Notes: a model not told the origin generated them from the sequence alone. A stretch of DNA of 64,000 bases from Aphelidium insulamus (GCA_036784855.1 JAZDSV010000038.1:62001-126000), one strand, 5' to 3'; numbered from the stretch's first letter, positions 44,205-57,199 are shown. Numbers and translations are program-made.

Positions 44205-47200
44205 ATGAAACGGCGTCGGGCACGCCGGGATGCAGGTGCAGATTCTGCTGGCAGCGGCAAAGAGAACATGAGCGCGGCGTTACCGGCAGAGCTGGCCTCT
44301 CTGGTTAGCCTGCACAGCCAGGTGGCCGGGGTGTTTGGCTTCATGCTGAGCACCGCGACACGCAGATCCGATGGACGCGCTGGTGGAGACTCTGACTTGG
44401 CTCTGGCGCTGGACTCGCTGGTACGGATGATAAAGTGGCAGCCACTAGATGGGAATGGGCTCGCACAACACATGGCAATGGTATGTGGCATTGCGCCCTC
44501 CAACAGCCTTTGCCTGGAGTGGCGGCCTACAAGGCTTTCAATTCACCCTGGTGGAGCCACGGACGACGTGTTTCATCTGCCGGCAGAGGTTGGTTACGGT
44601 ACTGGGGGACAAGATGCGGAACCGCAGCAGCAACTGTTTCTTGTATTCAAAATACCCGGCGGGGATGCTGCACATAGACGCGCTCGGCAAGCAAGTCGAA
44701 GCAGCCAGCAGACACTTAAAGTTATAAATGAGTGGCGAACGGGTTTCGTGGCTGCCTGCACCGATCTTGTCTCTGTCAATAGCAACGTAAGACTAGTATA
44801 TCGTAACATAGATGCCATGCCGTAATGCGCAAGGTGACTGACTGGAAGACCTATTTGGCACATGTGGCAAAAAGACACATGCCTGTCCTCGTCGATGTCC
44901 CGAGACCGCCTCCACAACACGATTTAGCGGACAATGAGGTCATCCAACTTCCCGTGGACGAGTCGATTATCCGGTTGAGGAATCAGCTCTGGTGCCAGGA
45001 GGGACAAATATCATGCGAGAAAACAATTGAAGCCCGACAAGCCGTGTTTGGACAGCTGAGTGCTGCGTGCACTGATGCTATATCACCTGTGCTCATTGCG
45101 GCGCTTGAGAGCCGACTTAATGTGCAACTGTCCACGCTGTATCATCATCAGACTGAGGGACTGGAAGTACTGCTGGCAAATAGCGACGCAGAACCTCGCC
45201 GGCATGTCGTAATCAACACTTCCACCAGCAGTGGCAAGTCCCTGGTCTTTTCAATACCGGTAGTAAACGCCTTGCTCCACGACGACTCCACTTGTGCTCT
45301 GTTCATATTTCCCACCGTACGTTGTAGAGGATTAATCAAAGTGCAAATAATTCACCCGGTCAGAAAGCCCTGGCGCAAGATCAGATGAAGAAGCTGCGCG
45401 CTCTGCTGGACGCCTGCGAACTCGGCAACGTCGCCGTAGACTGCTATGACGGCGATACGGTGATGGAGCAGCGATTGTCTGTTCGGAAGCGCGCCCAGAT
45501 AATATTCACCAACCCCGACATGCTTCACTGTTCCATACTGCCATATCACCGCGGATGGTGCCACTTTCTGACGCGGCTGCGATTTATCGTTCTGGATGAG
45601 GTCCATGTATATTCCGGAGTGTTTGGCGGCCATATGGCACTAGTGATGCGTCGCCTCCAACGGCTCCTTGCCAATGAGTACCGGCTGCCAGAGATGCCAC
45701 GCGCGGTGTGCTGCTCCGCCAGCATTGACAACCCGCTGGAACATTGTGCAAACCTACTCAATCTTGACGCGGATTCCATTTGCGCCATCGATGAGGACTG
45801 TTCGCCGCGAACCGTGAAGCGATTTTTGCTCTTCAATTCAGCTCCCACTAAGATAGTTGCCACTGCAGACCGTGCTTTAGGCGACCAAGATGGTCCTGCC
45901 AAAAGTTTTACTGTGTCTCCGACCGCCGTCGATGCCGCCAGACTGCTCCGACACTTTGCCGGCGAGTGCGGGTTGCGCACACTGGTGTTTTGTCAAACGC
46001 GAAGAATGTGTGAATCCGTGCTGCAGCAAGTGCAGTGCTTGGATGCCGCATTTCGGCCACATGTGAAGCTTCGAGTGCGGGCATATCGAGGCGGCTACCA
46101 GCCGGAATTACGACGGTATCACTGTGATGTTCTTGTATCTATAGTGTATTAATCGGGACAGCGAAATCGAGGCACAGTTGTTTGCTGGACAGTTGGACGG
46201 CGTGGTGTGCACAAATGCCTTGGAGCTGGGCATCGATGTCGGCAACATTGACGTCACGGTGCACGTCGGTCTGCCACCAAGCATGGCTTCATTGTGGCAG
46301 CAGGCCGGGAGAGGTCAGCCACCATATTTTGGTCGATAATATATTGAGAAAATTTTCGTTGCAGCCGGGAGACGCAAAAACGAGTCGGTTTGTGTGGTGC
46401 TGGCGGACGTGGGAAGCAGGCGTGATCAATACTACCGTCGCAATCCGGAACAGCTGTTTGCCGGGCTGCGAGAAAGCGCGGTTCTTGACTGCGAATCGCC
46501 GCAGCTACTGATTCCACACCTGAATGTCTGTCTTATTGAACACATTCAACTTTACATGATTAAATAGTGCGCCGCATTCGAACGTCCCATACAGCCAACG
46601 GAAGACCAGCAGTGGTTTGGAAGTAGTTTGACACACGCATGCCAGAGCAGCCTGACACGTGTCAATGACCAGTTATACACACTGTCACCGGCTTATGAGC
46701 CCAACCCGGCAATGCTGGTGCAGCTGCGTGCGATTGAAGCGGAAACTAATATCCAAATTGTGGACAACCAGACCCGACAGTTGCTGGAGGAGATGGACGC
46801 AGTGCGAGCTCTATTTGAAGTCCATGAAGGTTCTTTGAACAAGACATTGTAATAATAGTTGTCTAACCTATCATTCAGGCGCCATCTATCTTCACGAGGG
46901 TCACCGTTTTTTCGTGCTGTGTGCGAATTTCGATGCAGGTCTTGCCGTCGTCCAACGGCAGAGCAATACCGCGCTCACATACCTCACGCGACCACGGGAC
47001 CTGACAGATGTGGACCATGTGGAATCGCACTCGTCAAAAACACTTGGCCGCGATATCATTTGCAATTACGGCAAGATTCGAGGTGGGATTTTGATAACTG
47101 TCGGAATACTCTAATAATTTGCAGTCCGATATACTGTTTTTGGCGTGGTCAAATACGATCCCAAAAGTGACAAGGTGCTGGAAACTACCGTCAACTCGGC

Positions 47201-47722
47201 ATCGGCCAGCGTGGAACGAGATTCCCTCGGCGTGTGGATTCGATGCAAGTACATATATTGTTGCTATTCACCATGTCCTCACTGTGGGCAGTGCCGGATA
47301 CACTGCTGGAGGAACTGACAGGGGGTGGTGGTAGTCTTGATGGTGGCCTGAACGCTGCGGGCAACGCATTGGTCTTGCTGGCGCACAACCATATCCTTGG
47401 TGCCAGTGACGACCTGTGCACTGAGCATCGATACGGAACTCGTAGCCGACCGCCTGTGCTGTATCTGTATGGCAAATTCTATTCCGGAGCTGGCGGATAT
47501 GTTGGAAAAGTTTACGCAATGATGAATGAGCTGCTGCGCCTTGCACTGGATGCCATCTTATACTGTGGTTGCGATGAAGGTTGCCTGGCGTGTACGTTTG
47601 AACCATGATGATGTTAGTTACACACTAACCACCGTGCAGGCTGCTCTGGTCGCCGCGGCTCTCTACACAATGTAGACAAGCAATCTGGTGTACTGATTTT
47701 AAAGTATTTAAGCGTAAGTTGA
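44205..47722 (+). CDS. HRQ1: Hrq1-type DEAD/H helicase with DUF1998 (10 exons)
   Basis: Exons 44205-44786, 44834-45316, 45364-46115, 46162-46313, 46365-46525, 46568-46829, 46879-47082, 47125-47244, 47292-47591, 47640-47722; 1,032 residues. The intron after exon 8 has a GC donor (gcaagt). Motifs: YHHQTEG (Q), TSTSSGKS (I), FPTKALAQDQ (Ia), FTNPDML, LDEVHVY (II), CCSASIDNP (III), VFCQTRRM (IV), CTNALELGIDVG (V), QQAGRAGR (VI). The C-terminal DUF1998 region has a four-Cys cluster (CGCDEGCLACC). Hrq1 is a 3'-5' RecQ4-like helicase of fungi, plants and protists involved in crosslink repair; animals generally lack it. AATAAA overlaps the region just after the stop. Confidence 0.93.
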
Positions 47723-47823
47723 GAAATAAAGGAGACGTGTCACCGCAATATTATTTCGGTCAGTTGCACTGCTGTGCAATGGTTGACCTCACTTTTCTTG
47801 CGTTGGCGCGCGTACATCTCCAA

Positions 47824-48107
47824 ATGCACGCATTTCCCGCAGTAATCGCGCTAGCGTTGGCTCTGGTGGCCACGGTCTCTGCCCAGTCGCCTGGCAGCTC
47901 TGATTTGGTTGGCAGTGAAGATGGGCGTGTGTTGTCGCTTTGAACAACAATGTGAACTTTGACAACATTGATTATGCAGCCAAAGTAAACAGTATGATCG
48001 CGGAGTTCAAATCGTTTGACCAAAGCTACACGTTCGAGGAGACGCTAGAGTATTACAAGTCTTACATGATCTGGGCCGCGAGAAACCTGATGATCGGTGA
48101 AGTGTGA
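47824..48107 (+). CDS. Small secreted protein (2 exons)
   Basis: Exons 47824-47926 and 47980-48107 joined by a GT-AG intron in phase 1; 76 residues. Signal peptide MHAFPAVIALALALVATVSA, then a short acidic linker and an amphipathic helical segment (MIAEFKSFDQSYTFEETLEY) ending GEV. An upstream in-frame Met (47779) would lengthen the signal region. Without the intron the frame stops at codon 38. No family recognised. Confidence 0.55.
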
Positions 48108-48716
48108 CATCATGCCAAAATTCTTCACGACAGAGACTCCGACACAGACCCTAACACACTCATCAATCTCATTCACATCAATGCCAGAATAGAAATGAAA
48201 TATCAAGAATAATCAAGATTATAATTGAAATGTTCAGCCGAATAATAAGCGAACCTCATCAATCGCTATGCTGGGTACTAAATACATAGTATCTAGAGTG
48301 TATAAGACTAAATGCTTGCGCTAAGAGCATTAATCTCACTTATGATAAAAGTATGAGCTGATATATCTACCCAAAATTAGCACAGAAAAACGCTTGTACT
48401 ACTTGCCTGTTTTAGATATCCAAGATGCAGGCGGGGTTGTCGCCGTGATTATGGGCTGTTGAAGGCCTTGGACAGTCCAATGAAGGCTTGGAGTGGCTGG
48501 AGTACAGTTGTTAACGGTTCAGCTCGGTTCGTGATCGGTTTGCTCACGGCCTCGAGCGGAACCGGTTGCTCGGCTCGGCTGCCCTGAACTGAACCGAGTT
48601 GAACCGAGCTGAACCGAGCTGAACCGAGCGGCCGCCCGAACCAGATTTCTGTTCGCTCTTAACAACACTAGCCTGGAGTGTCCAGTCAATCAATCAGTCA
48701 ATCAAGCAATCAGACC
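48108..48716. repeat. Intergenic region with 10-bp tandem repeats and a 15-bp inverted repeat
   Basis: Four tandem copies of GAACCGAGYK lie at 48591-48630. The 15-mer GGTTCAGCTCGGTTC at 48516-48530 is the exact reverse complement of 48601-48615, so a hairpin with a ~70-nt loop is possible. The rest is AT-rich and gene-free. It sits just upstream of the symplekin start. Confidence 0.6.
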
Positions 48717-51700
48717 ATGCAATCAGACCCTGCAATGGACGCCGCGCAGAATGCACAGCAACTGCAGCAACAGCAACAGCAGCGTGAAACGTGGCTGTGG
48801 CAGAGCTGGATGGCGCTTGCAGATGCGCCTACTGGTGAGCTGAACTGGTCGGCTGTGGACACGGCTCTCCGGTCGGCCGGAGGGGTGCTGAGCGTGGAGT
48901 GGCTCACGGGTGTTGTCCATTGGCTGCACGGCCGCTTCCTCGCCGCGCCGCATGAACTGCGCGCCCATGCCGGTACAAATCGCAGTCTATACAGTCTCCT
49001 CTCTTACTCTGCTGCACATAATAGATGTTGCCGGCAGAGTGGCGGACAGCGCGGTCGCGACACGCACCTCACCCAAGCTCACCAAGGCCCTGTTTCTGTA
49101 TTGGGCGTGCACGTATGCCGACTGGCTGCACGTGAACGCCGAGTGGGCCACCCGCACGAACCTGGTGCTGCTTGCACGCATGTGTGACAAGGATTTTGCC
49201 GCGCACAACGGCGTCCACGCGGCGCATGTCAAATACTTGCAGCTGATGCTGGCATTGCATCCCAATGCCACATTCACGCTGGCCGATGGGCGGTGCGTAT
49301 TACATACTATATGAGCGTTAATTATAATTGCTATGCCATATGACGTATATACATATAAGCACTGTACTTATCACTGTGTATGTAGACAAGTATCGGTGTC
49401 TCAGCTGTGGCAGAGTGCACGCGACACCATTCAGGCCGGCGTGACAAGTTCCACGCTGTCGATAAGTGTGCTCACGGCCTACATCAACATCCTGGTGCCG
49501 CTCTGTGCCACGCAGCGTGATGTCTATCTGAATGATTGTGCCGCATTGTTGGCGGGGATCTGTCGCGTCTCTGCCAGCAGCCGGTCAGCATTCGAGTTGC
49601 GGGTGCTGAAGAAGTGTGCCAAGAATTCTATCTGTGCTCTTCTGCGGTGCGTTATATATGTTCTTATGGAACTCTTTCTTTACTGTAACTTTTGTAGATC
49701 ACAGGCCGCTCTGTCGCATGGCACTGCCAAAGAGTTGTTGGACTTGCTGGCTACGGAATTCGAGGCCAAGAACGATGTGGCTCAGCTGGCTAATTTGTGG
49801 ACATCTCGCGGACTGCAGTATACGGCGCCGTCGCGACGCAGTGATCGCCGAGCGGCCACACAGCCGCACTACACGCAGCCGGTGACTGTGACCTACATCT
49901 ACTCGCCTGAGCAGCACACCGAATCAGTGCTGGCCGCTCTCAACGCCTACAGCAACACCATCACGCATCTGCCGGCCGTGGTGCTTCCGCCCGGCTTCAA
50001 CATGTCGCTGATGCCCGTGCCGCTGCTGGCCGAGATGATCGTCACCAGTATCAGCACGTTTGGCGTGGGTCAGTCCACGGATGGCGGTGTCACCGAGTGG
50101 CAGCATGCAATGAGCGTAAGTTGAATTATTCATGTTAGCTGGATGTGTATGAATGCATGCGAACACTCATGAACATGTGCACTTGAAGATTTATTAATTA
50201 TATTACAGTTTCTGAGAATGAGCTGCGACCAGTATCTGGCACAGCAGACGCCATTCCAGACGATTACTCGCACCGAGGCGGAGAAGCAGCAGCAGAAAAA
50301 GGAAGTCGGCGGCGAAGGTGATGATGCCGCCAAAGCAGACGATGATGATCAGCCGGTGCAAGGCGACGGGGACTTTGCGGTGCCAGATGGAGCCATGATG
50401 GCACCGCTGACCGGGCGCAAAGCCGAGGTCAAGATTGCCGAGCGCGAAGAGTACAAGCTGCGTGCCGGGGAGCCGTATTCACTGCCACAGGCCACCGACG
50501 CCATCTGGGCGTGTCTGGAGCGACTGTTTGACATCTGGATGGTGGATGGAGCGGCCGGGGCTGCCGGTGGCGAGGACAGCGCCATGCCTGATCGCGGCGA
50601 TGAAATTGAGGCTGCGGCCCGGTCCGTGGAGCGCTTGGTCAAGGAGCTGGATGGCGGAGCACGGTGGATCTACTCGGCCGTAGCCGACAGCGCCGACTGG
50701 CTCGTACGTGAAGAGGTGTCGCTATACGGCCGTCAGCGGAGTAAGCGGCACCGCGATGATGGTGAAGATGATAATATTGTTAAGCCGGCTGACACCGAGG
50801 AACAATCTGCCGCCATGGAAGTGGACAGCAGCACTCTCACGGAAGATGCTGTCGAAACTGAAGCTGATACAGCGGCGAAATCCCCACAACAGCCACAATC
50901 ATCAGCGCCGATCGAAAATGACGAAGACGCCATGCTGGTGGACTATGGTGAGGGGCCCATCACGCCGGTGGAGAGAACGCCGGCAGCTCAGTTGCCATCG
51001 ACTCAATCCGCGATAGTTCCAGCAGCTGCCACTGCTGAAAAAGCGTCCCCGGTGCCAAAGTGGACACTGGAGGACGGGTTAAAGCGCCTGCACACCAGCT
51101 ACAAGGGAGCTCGGGCTTTTTGGGGCGTCTTTTGCGCCCGGCTCATTTGCCACCTGGCCGAGGTGCTCTTGCGTGACACTGCCGACAATGCTAGTGACGC
51201 CAACACGGAGCTGGATACGGAGCGCTCCGAACTGAAATGTGCAGCATACGACCTGAAGATGAACCGACTGCTGCCGTTCATTGCCGAGGACTTTGCAGCT
51301 CGCTGGGACTTTTGCGTGCGCTGGCTGTGGGAAGAGTTTTATTCGGATTCCCGGCAGAGTAGAGGGATAGATCAAGATATGGATGGCGGCCAAGATCGCA
51401 CAGTTTCCAACTACGAATTCTTCCTGTGCCACGTGGTGGACGCCGTATTCATCAAGGCGCGCACTTCTCGACTCTCGGCCGCTGCCTACACGCCCTGGCT
51501 GGTGCAGAGTGGTCAGAGCACGCTGTTTAGGCGCTTCATTGAAGCGCTGCCCTCACTACCGCCATTTCTGTTTGTCTTGACGGGAGAGTTACCAGCCCCG
51601 CCATGCCCATGGCCACTGGCACAAGAACCTCTTCCATCGGCCGCAGGTGGCCCCGATGATGAAATGGCTGTGACAAGCACCGACATCAACGATGTTGAAC

Positions 51701-53748
51701 ACGCGTGGACATTGCCCGCCGCCGGAACCCTGGCTCAACTGGTGTCGGTGGAGCTCTCCACTCCACTTGCAACCCCGCTGCAACTGCTGCAGTTGCAGCT
51801 CGGCGTGGAATTGCTGTATGACGCCGTCACACACCGTCCAGCTGAGCGTCGCCGCCACAAGGCGCAGCTACTGGATCTATTGCTACGGCAGTGTTTCAGC
51901 CAGGAGCGTCCACGCCGTCTGGAGGCTGTGCATGCCGTGTGCCGGTGGTGGAGCGTCGAGACGCCACGCCCTAGCATCACCTCTGCCCCGCTGATACTTC
52001 CTGGCGCTAGCAGTGCCAGTGCAAATACTGCCGCTGCGTCCAGCGCGGGCCCCAGCGCACAAGCACCCACCAAATCGGCACTGGATGAAATGGACGAGAC
52101 ATTTGCCGCCATGGTTGCCGCCACTGGCACCCCCAGTGACGGCGGCACAGTCCATCAGCAAGCGGTGCAGCAGCACCACAACAAATCGGCCGGCTTCATT
52201 GACGGCGTACATGTGCGTCTGACGCAACGGGTGGCGGCATTTTGCACGGCGCAGTTGGAACAATTGCTGCCGCCACTAAACGCCGATTCCAGCAGCTCTG
52301 ACGCCGATACGCAGCAGCTCCACCTGATTGCACAGCTACACATGTACTTGCTGGCGTGTCTGCGGGATGGCGCCCTGCTTCAGCCACTGCTCGGCACGCT
52401 GGATGACCGCACGGCCGCCGCTGTCCTGCCACTGTTTGAGAGGTTTGCGCGACATGTTGGCATGCCCAGCGCCGACAACCATTTGGCCGCGCAAATCATG
52501 TTTTGCTTCCGGGGAAATGTTGGCGGCGCCGCTGATGTGTTGCTTCTGGCTTGGCTCCGGCAATTGGTGCCCGAAATCGAGGCTTCTGCGTCCGTGGACG
52601 ATGTCGCCGTGGCTGGTGCTACCTCGACCACTGTCACAGACCAAGCCGTGGCACCACAACAGCAAACAACACCAGCAGCACCAGCCCGCCTGAGCGCCAT
52701 GTTTGCCAGATTTCTGTATGAACGCCTGGTGGCTGTGCAAGCGGACATCAGCAGCAGCAGTCTGAGCAACACGATGTGGCTGTATCTGGCTGGCGCTCAT
52801 GGGCTGGCCAAACGAGAGATACAGCAAGTATTACTGCGTGTGGCGCTTGCCTACCCCGTCACCACTGCCGTCAATGACCCGCTCACTGCGGCAATCCTGC
52901 GCGCCGTGACCCTGGCTGGTTCCACCAGTGCGGCCGACAACCTGACCCCGGTGGAGACGTACACTCTGTTCCATACTCTTGTATTAACCGCGGACACTAC
53001 TGGCGGCGGCAAGCCACTGCCATCGGCACAACAACAACAACAACTGCTACCACTGCGCCGCCAGATTGAAGTGACCCAGCTGTTTGTCACTGCACCGACA
53101 CTGAGCCGCCACTTTTCCTACCACACAGTGTGCGTGGCCTTGCAGGCAATGCTGGACAGCTGTGCCGGCGCCGGAGGTGCGCAGCGCCTACCCACGCTCT
53201 ATCTGCGCTCCGTGCTGCTGGCCGTCGTGCGCTTTGGCGAGGCGATGAAGCAGTTCTTGTGCGACGGCGACAAGGCCATCCTGCGCCGCCTCATGACATT
53301 CAAGGCGCTGTGGGACGGTGCCGCGCAGGCCACTGGCGCTGGCGGCGGCACGAAAGTAATTGACAACGACGATGAGGATCGGAAACGGAGCCGGGCGCTG
53401 TGGGAGGGCTGGGCGCGCTGCGTGGTAAAGTGTGTGCCGTACAGCTACGCGATGCTGGTGGGCATCAGCAAGTCCTATTTCACGCTGGTCATGGCGCGGC
53501 TGGACGAGCAGCAGCATGAGTTCCGAGCCGGCTTTGAAAAGTGGCTGCAGCAGCGTATCAAGCAGTCGACGTCGTCCGAGTCTGCACGGCAACCAGGCGC
53601 TCCAACTCGACACCAGTTGAAGAAGGCGTTGCAGATGCTTCAGCAGCTACGGGAGGCCCCGTCCACCAGCAAGGGCGGCTCTGTAGCTGGAGGCAGCAGC
53701 GATGGCAAGTTGGTGACACAGAAACCTGGAAAGAGCGGCAATACATAG
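48717..53748 (+). CDS. SYMPK: Symplekin / Pta1 (5 exons)
   Basis: Exons 48717-48972, 49025-49292, 49386-49646, 49698-50115, 50209-53748; 1,580 residues. The N-terminal HEAT-repeat domain covers about residues 60-420 (ALFLYWACTYADWLHV, VLTAYINILVPLCATQRD, LAALNAYSNTITHLPAVVLPP). An acidic, Gln/Ala-rich linker carries a basic KRHRDDGEDD stretch. The C-terminal symplekin domain has the diagnostic LPTLYLRSVLLAVVRFGEA and LWEGWARCVVKCVPYSYAML. Symplekin scaffolds the mRNA cleavage/polyadenylation complex (CPSF/CstF) and histone pre-mRNA processing in the nucleus. The last exon is one uninterrupted 3.5-kb frame. The first exon has a poly-Gln run after residue 14. Confidence 0.88.
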
Positions 53749-53847
53749 CTGTTTGCGTGATTGCTGCTGCTGCTGTGTCCTAAATGCAGGTGTTTTAAGA
53801 AGTTGGAAGTTATATATTACTGCTGCTTATGGTTGAGAGAAACTATT

Positions 53848-54565
53848 TCACATGAAGTGGAGGAGCAGCCCAGCGCACTCGGGCTTCTCCTTGTCTGGCA
53901 CATAACACTCAAAGCCGCGAATAGTCTCCTGGTCAATGTCGAGTGTGGCATTTTTCGCATCTTTCGGCGGACGATCCGGGTATGAAGCCACCATCAGGTC
54001 CTTTTCGTCGGCATACTCCATACCGTACACCTGGTCGTCGCCATAGAAGACGACCATATTGTGAATACCGTTGGGGTTGACAGCCATTTTAAGCTCTTTA
54101 TAATTCGTCTCGTCGGCGGGGAAGCTGTCGGGTTTTTCATCCGCACCGGTCTGCAAGCTTCGAGTACCGTCCGACGGTGGCAGTCCCCAGTGGGCGTGCT
54201 TATCATCGTCGGAGCACACACTGCCCACCATCACCACACGCTCATCTTTGTAGTTGATGACGCGCAAACGTGTGACATAGGCATCACCCACGCAAATGAA
54301 CCCGAAAACATTGGCCGTGTCGCTGGTGTTCTTGCCCAGCCAGTCCGTGGGAAAGGGGGACGTGATTGTGACTGTAGCAGTGGTTGGTGCTGCTGCCGTC
54401 GCGGCGGTTGGCGCTGTGGCTTTGTGGCGCGTTGACTACAGATGGTGTAGCGGCGGTCGGCGCTGCAGCCGGGCGTTGACTAGATGGTGTAGCGGCTGGA
54501 GCCGGGGCACTCGCATAACAGTGGCCAAACAGAGCGGCAACAGTGATGGTAAACGCGGTCTTCAT
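53848..54565 (-). pseudogene. Secreted family B, copy 1, frameshifted
   Basis: ATG at 54565 starts a signal peptide (MKTAFTITVAALFGHCYA) and an Ala/Pro/Thr-rich spacer. The frame shifts by one base near 54425 and continues as TDWLGKNTSDTANVFGFICVGDAYVTRLRVIN to the stop at 53848-53850. The core (CxxDAYVTRLR, VCSDDDKHAHWG, FYGDDQVYGMEY, RGFECYVPDKEKPECAG) aligns with copies at 57200, 58462 and 61445. The single indel lies in a repetitive Ala/Thr codon stretch, so an assembly error is possible; if so, the gene is functional. Confidence 0.6.
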
Positions 54566-54861
54566 ATGATCGCTTCGGCAGAGAGAAAATAATAGATGAA
54601 GAGTGATGACACTTGCAAGACTGAGAGAGAAAAAATATTAATATCAAGAAGCGGAAGAGAAGACGCGTGCGCGATGCAGATCCATGCGGCCATCGCTGCA
54701 GCCTGTCACGATCGGCCAATCAGATCGCAGGTCCGAGCGATCAAGGTGCGCTGAATGATATTCTCGCTTGCACTACATAAACAGTCGCTTTGTGCATAGA
54801 CATCATTAATTTCTGCACATAATAAATGATAAATCGTGCTTATTTTATCGAATTGATGTGC

Positions 54862-55906
54862 TCAGTGAAAGTTCTTGGCAATGCCAGACTGCCAGTGGGC
54901 CGCGCTCTCAAACCCATTCTGCCCGTGCTGATAGTCGCTGAACGCCTGCTGAATCTCTTGCTGGCTGCTCATGACAAACGGACCGTGCTGCACAATCGGC
55001 TCGCTGTTTGGTCGGCCGGCAATTAGTACAAAGTGCGCACTCTGGTCGGCGGGTGTCGAGATTGAGACGTGGTCGGCACCAGAGTCACGGCCCAGCACCA
55101 GTGTGTGGTGCGCCTGCTGCACTGCACTGCCATCTGGTCCAAAGACGGCAGCACCGTTCAGTATGTAGGCAAAGGCGTTCCAGTCGGCGGGCAGAGTTTG
55201 TTTGACCGCGGTTCCCGGCGCCATGTGAAAGTCAAGATAGAGCGTCGGCGCCTTGGTAAACACGGGGCTCTTGACACCGTGCGATTCCCCGGCAATGACC
55301 TTGATCTCCACGCCGTCCGAGGGGTGTGCACGTGGAATGTCCTTGTCCACCAGTTCCTGATACCGGGGCTCGCTGAGTTTTTCGGCGCGCGGCAAGTTGA
55401 TCCACAGTTGCAGACCGTGCGCGACCTGGTCTCCCAGCGGCATCTCGGCGTGCACAATTCCCTACGATAGAATGAATTTCCTTGTACTTCATGAATAGAG
55501 ATCCCTTATAGAGACATACCTTGCCGGCGGTCATCCATTGCAGATCGCCGGGACCAATGACGCCCTTGTGGCCGGCAAAGTCTTCATGCTGCACCTTCCC
55601 GTCAAGCATGTAGGTGACCGTTTCAAAGCCACGGTGACTGCACGGTGAGCCGCGATAAACTAGCAGCACACTATTCCACATACGGATGGTCGGGGAAGCC
55701 AGCCGGCGCCTTGACCGAGAATTCGTCCAGCATCAGGAACGGGTCCAGGTTGTGCAGCTGTGAAGAGCCGATACTGCGCCGCACCCGGGCACCCACTCCC
55801 TCTGCTTGCTCCTGCCAGTAAAAAAGGGGGTTCATAGTGGATAATCCAACTGCGCACGTACACGACTAAGAATGGCTTGGACGACACGACGGCTCACGGA
55901 AGACAT
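54862..55906 (-). CDS. PIR: Pirin-family cupin (4 exons)
   Basis: Exons 55906-55862, 55811-55684, 55637-55520, 55461-54862; 296 residues, standard for pirins. N-terminal cupin metal site: [14 protein letters not shown] (His pair), [27 protein letters not shown] (His and Glu). The C-terminal cupin ([22 protein letters not shown]) lacks metal ligands, as usual. The start [13 protein letters not shown] matches other pirins. An in-frame upstream Met (from 56074) would add a hydrophobic leader, so an organelle-targeted form is possible. Nuclear cofactor or quercetinase activities are known for the family. Confidence 0.92.
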
Positions 55907-56169
55907 TTGTGGCGGCGGAGTGGCAGACGGCAGCGAAGCGTGCAGCGTCAAGGCAGTCAGCGCCGTGAGTGCCAGCAAATTCAGGGGTGACTCTTGCAAC
56001 ATTGCGGCGCATTGTTCGACACATTTTTGTTTTTTTGGCGCGTTTGTTTTTTCCTGTTTGGCGCTCGCGTTCACTCTCTCACACAGCCTTGGCTTACTTG
56101 ATCTCCCTCTCTCTCTACGCCTATCTCTCTGTCTCTCGCTGTCTCTCTACAACTCCATTATTGTCCGCC

Positions 56170-57103
56170 ATGCCCGTCCAAACTAGACACGGTATGCATG
56201 CACAGCAGATGATTACAGTATCCTACTAACACACATTGTAACAGCCCCTTCCAAGTCGCCGAAAAAGGCCGCAGTCGACATGGCCTCGCCGACCAAGAAG
56301 GCCTCGCCTAAACAGCAGACCACAGACAGTCCCGCCAAGAAGGTTGGTGGTAAGAAGCGCACCGCGCAGTCCAGTGCCACCAGCGACTCACAATCTGCCG
56401 CCACTGCCACCACTCCGTACAAGAAGGTGGTGTCACAAATCGAGCGCCTGGGCCCGAAGCGCATCCGCCAGGAAGCCCTGAAAGCCTCCACTCGCCAGCG
56501 TCTGCTCGCCAAACAGGACCCGATCAAGGCGCAGAAGCGTCAGAAGATTGTGTCGGAGCTGCGCCGCGTGAGCGCCAGCAACCTGCTGACGGCCGCCAGC
56601 GACACCATGCAACCCACCAATGTCAAGTCGGACATTCAGCAGGCGGTGCAGCACGATGTCGAACTGGCCAAAACCACGCAGAAGGCCGTTGTCAGTGAGA
56701 TTGACCAGCTGGGTGCCAAGGGTGTGCACGCCCTGTTGAAGCAGCCCGCGGCGGCCGGCAAACAAAAGAAGGCGACACACGCTGGCGTCAAGAAAAGTGC
56801 TGCCACTGCCACCCCGGTCGATATTTCGAAAGTGGCCAACATGACCATCACGGAACTGTCGTCCATGGTCAGTGTTTACAATCAGTCATGAACTCTGGCC
56901 AAAACCCTCACGTGTCACAGGTCACACCGACCACAGCACACCGCCCGTCTCTCGTCAAGGGCAAGATTGCCACCAAGAAGGCCAAGTCGGTTGCGCAGAT
57001 CGGCGCGATCAAAGGAGCGACTGTGCGCGAGATCAAACACCTCGGCCCCGCCGGTGTGATGGACAAGGTTGGCGCCGATGGGCAGCCACACGGCCACAAG
57101 TAG
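56170..57103 (+). CDS. Basic nuclear-type protein with three internal repeats (3 exons)
   Basis: Exons 56170-56191, 56245-56867, 56921-57103; 275 residues. The N-terminus is Lys/Pro/Ser-rich (SPKKAAVDMASPTKKASPKQ), like histone H1 tails. Three copies of a ~17-residue unit follow: VVSQIERLGPKRIRQEAL, VVSEIDQLGAKGVHALL and TVREIKHLGPAGVMDKV, with conserved I-x-x-LG-[PA]-x-[GR]-[VI]. Basic linkers rich in KK separate them. It resembles a chromatin- or RNA-binding protein by composition, but I recognise no named domain. Confidence 0.75.
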
Positions 57104-57199
57104 AGTAGTATGAAGTGTGCCTTGCAGATAATGACGTGCACAACTGAATAAAGTATTTGGAATGAATGAATTTGTTATATATTACAACATGCGTGCTCA

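Noticed and set aside
44449-44727. Apparent frameshift in the HRQ1 N-terminus
   Set aside because: A frame giving LVEPRTTCFICRQRL looked protein-like, but the original frame stays open from 44205 to the donor at 44787 and fits the Hrq1 N-terminal pattern (LAQHMAMVCG, QLFLVFKIPG, LKVINEWR), so no lesion is needed.
46116-46161. Mutated splice acceptor in HRQ1
   Set aside because: Reading RDSEIEAQ suggested a CG acceptor, but a normal GT-AG intron ending gggacag gives ELRREIEAQLFAG in frame.
48591-48630. CRISPR-like array
   Set aside because: Units are 10-bp direct tandem repeats without spacers, in a eukaryotic intergenic region.
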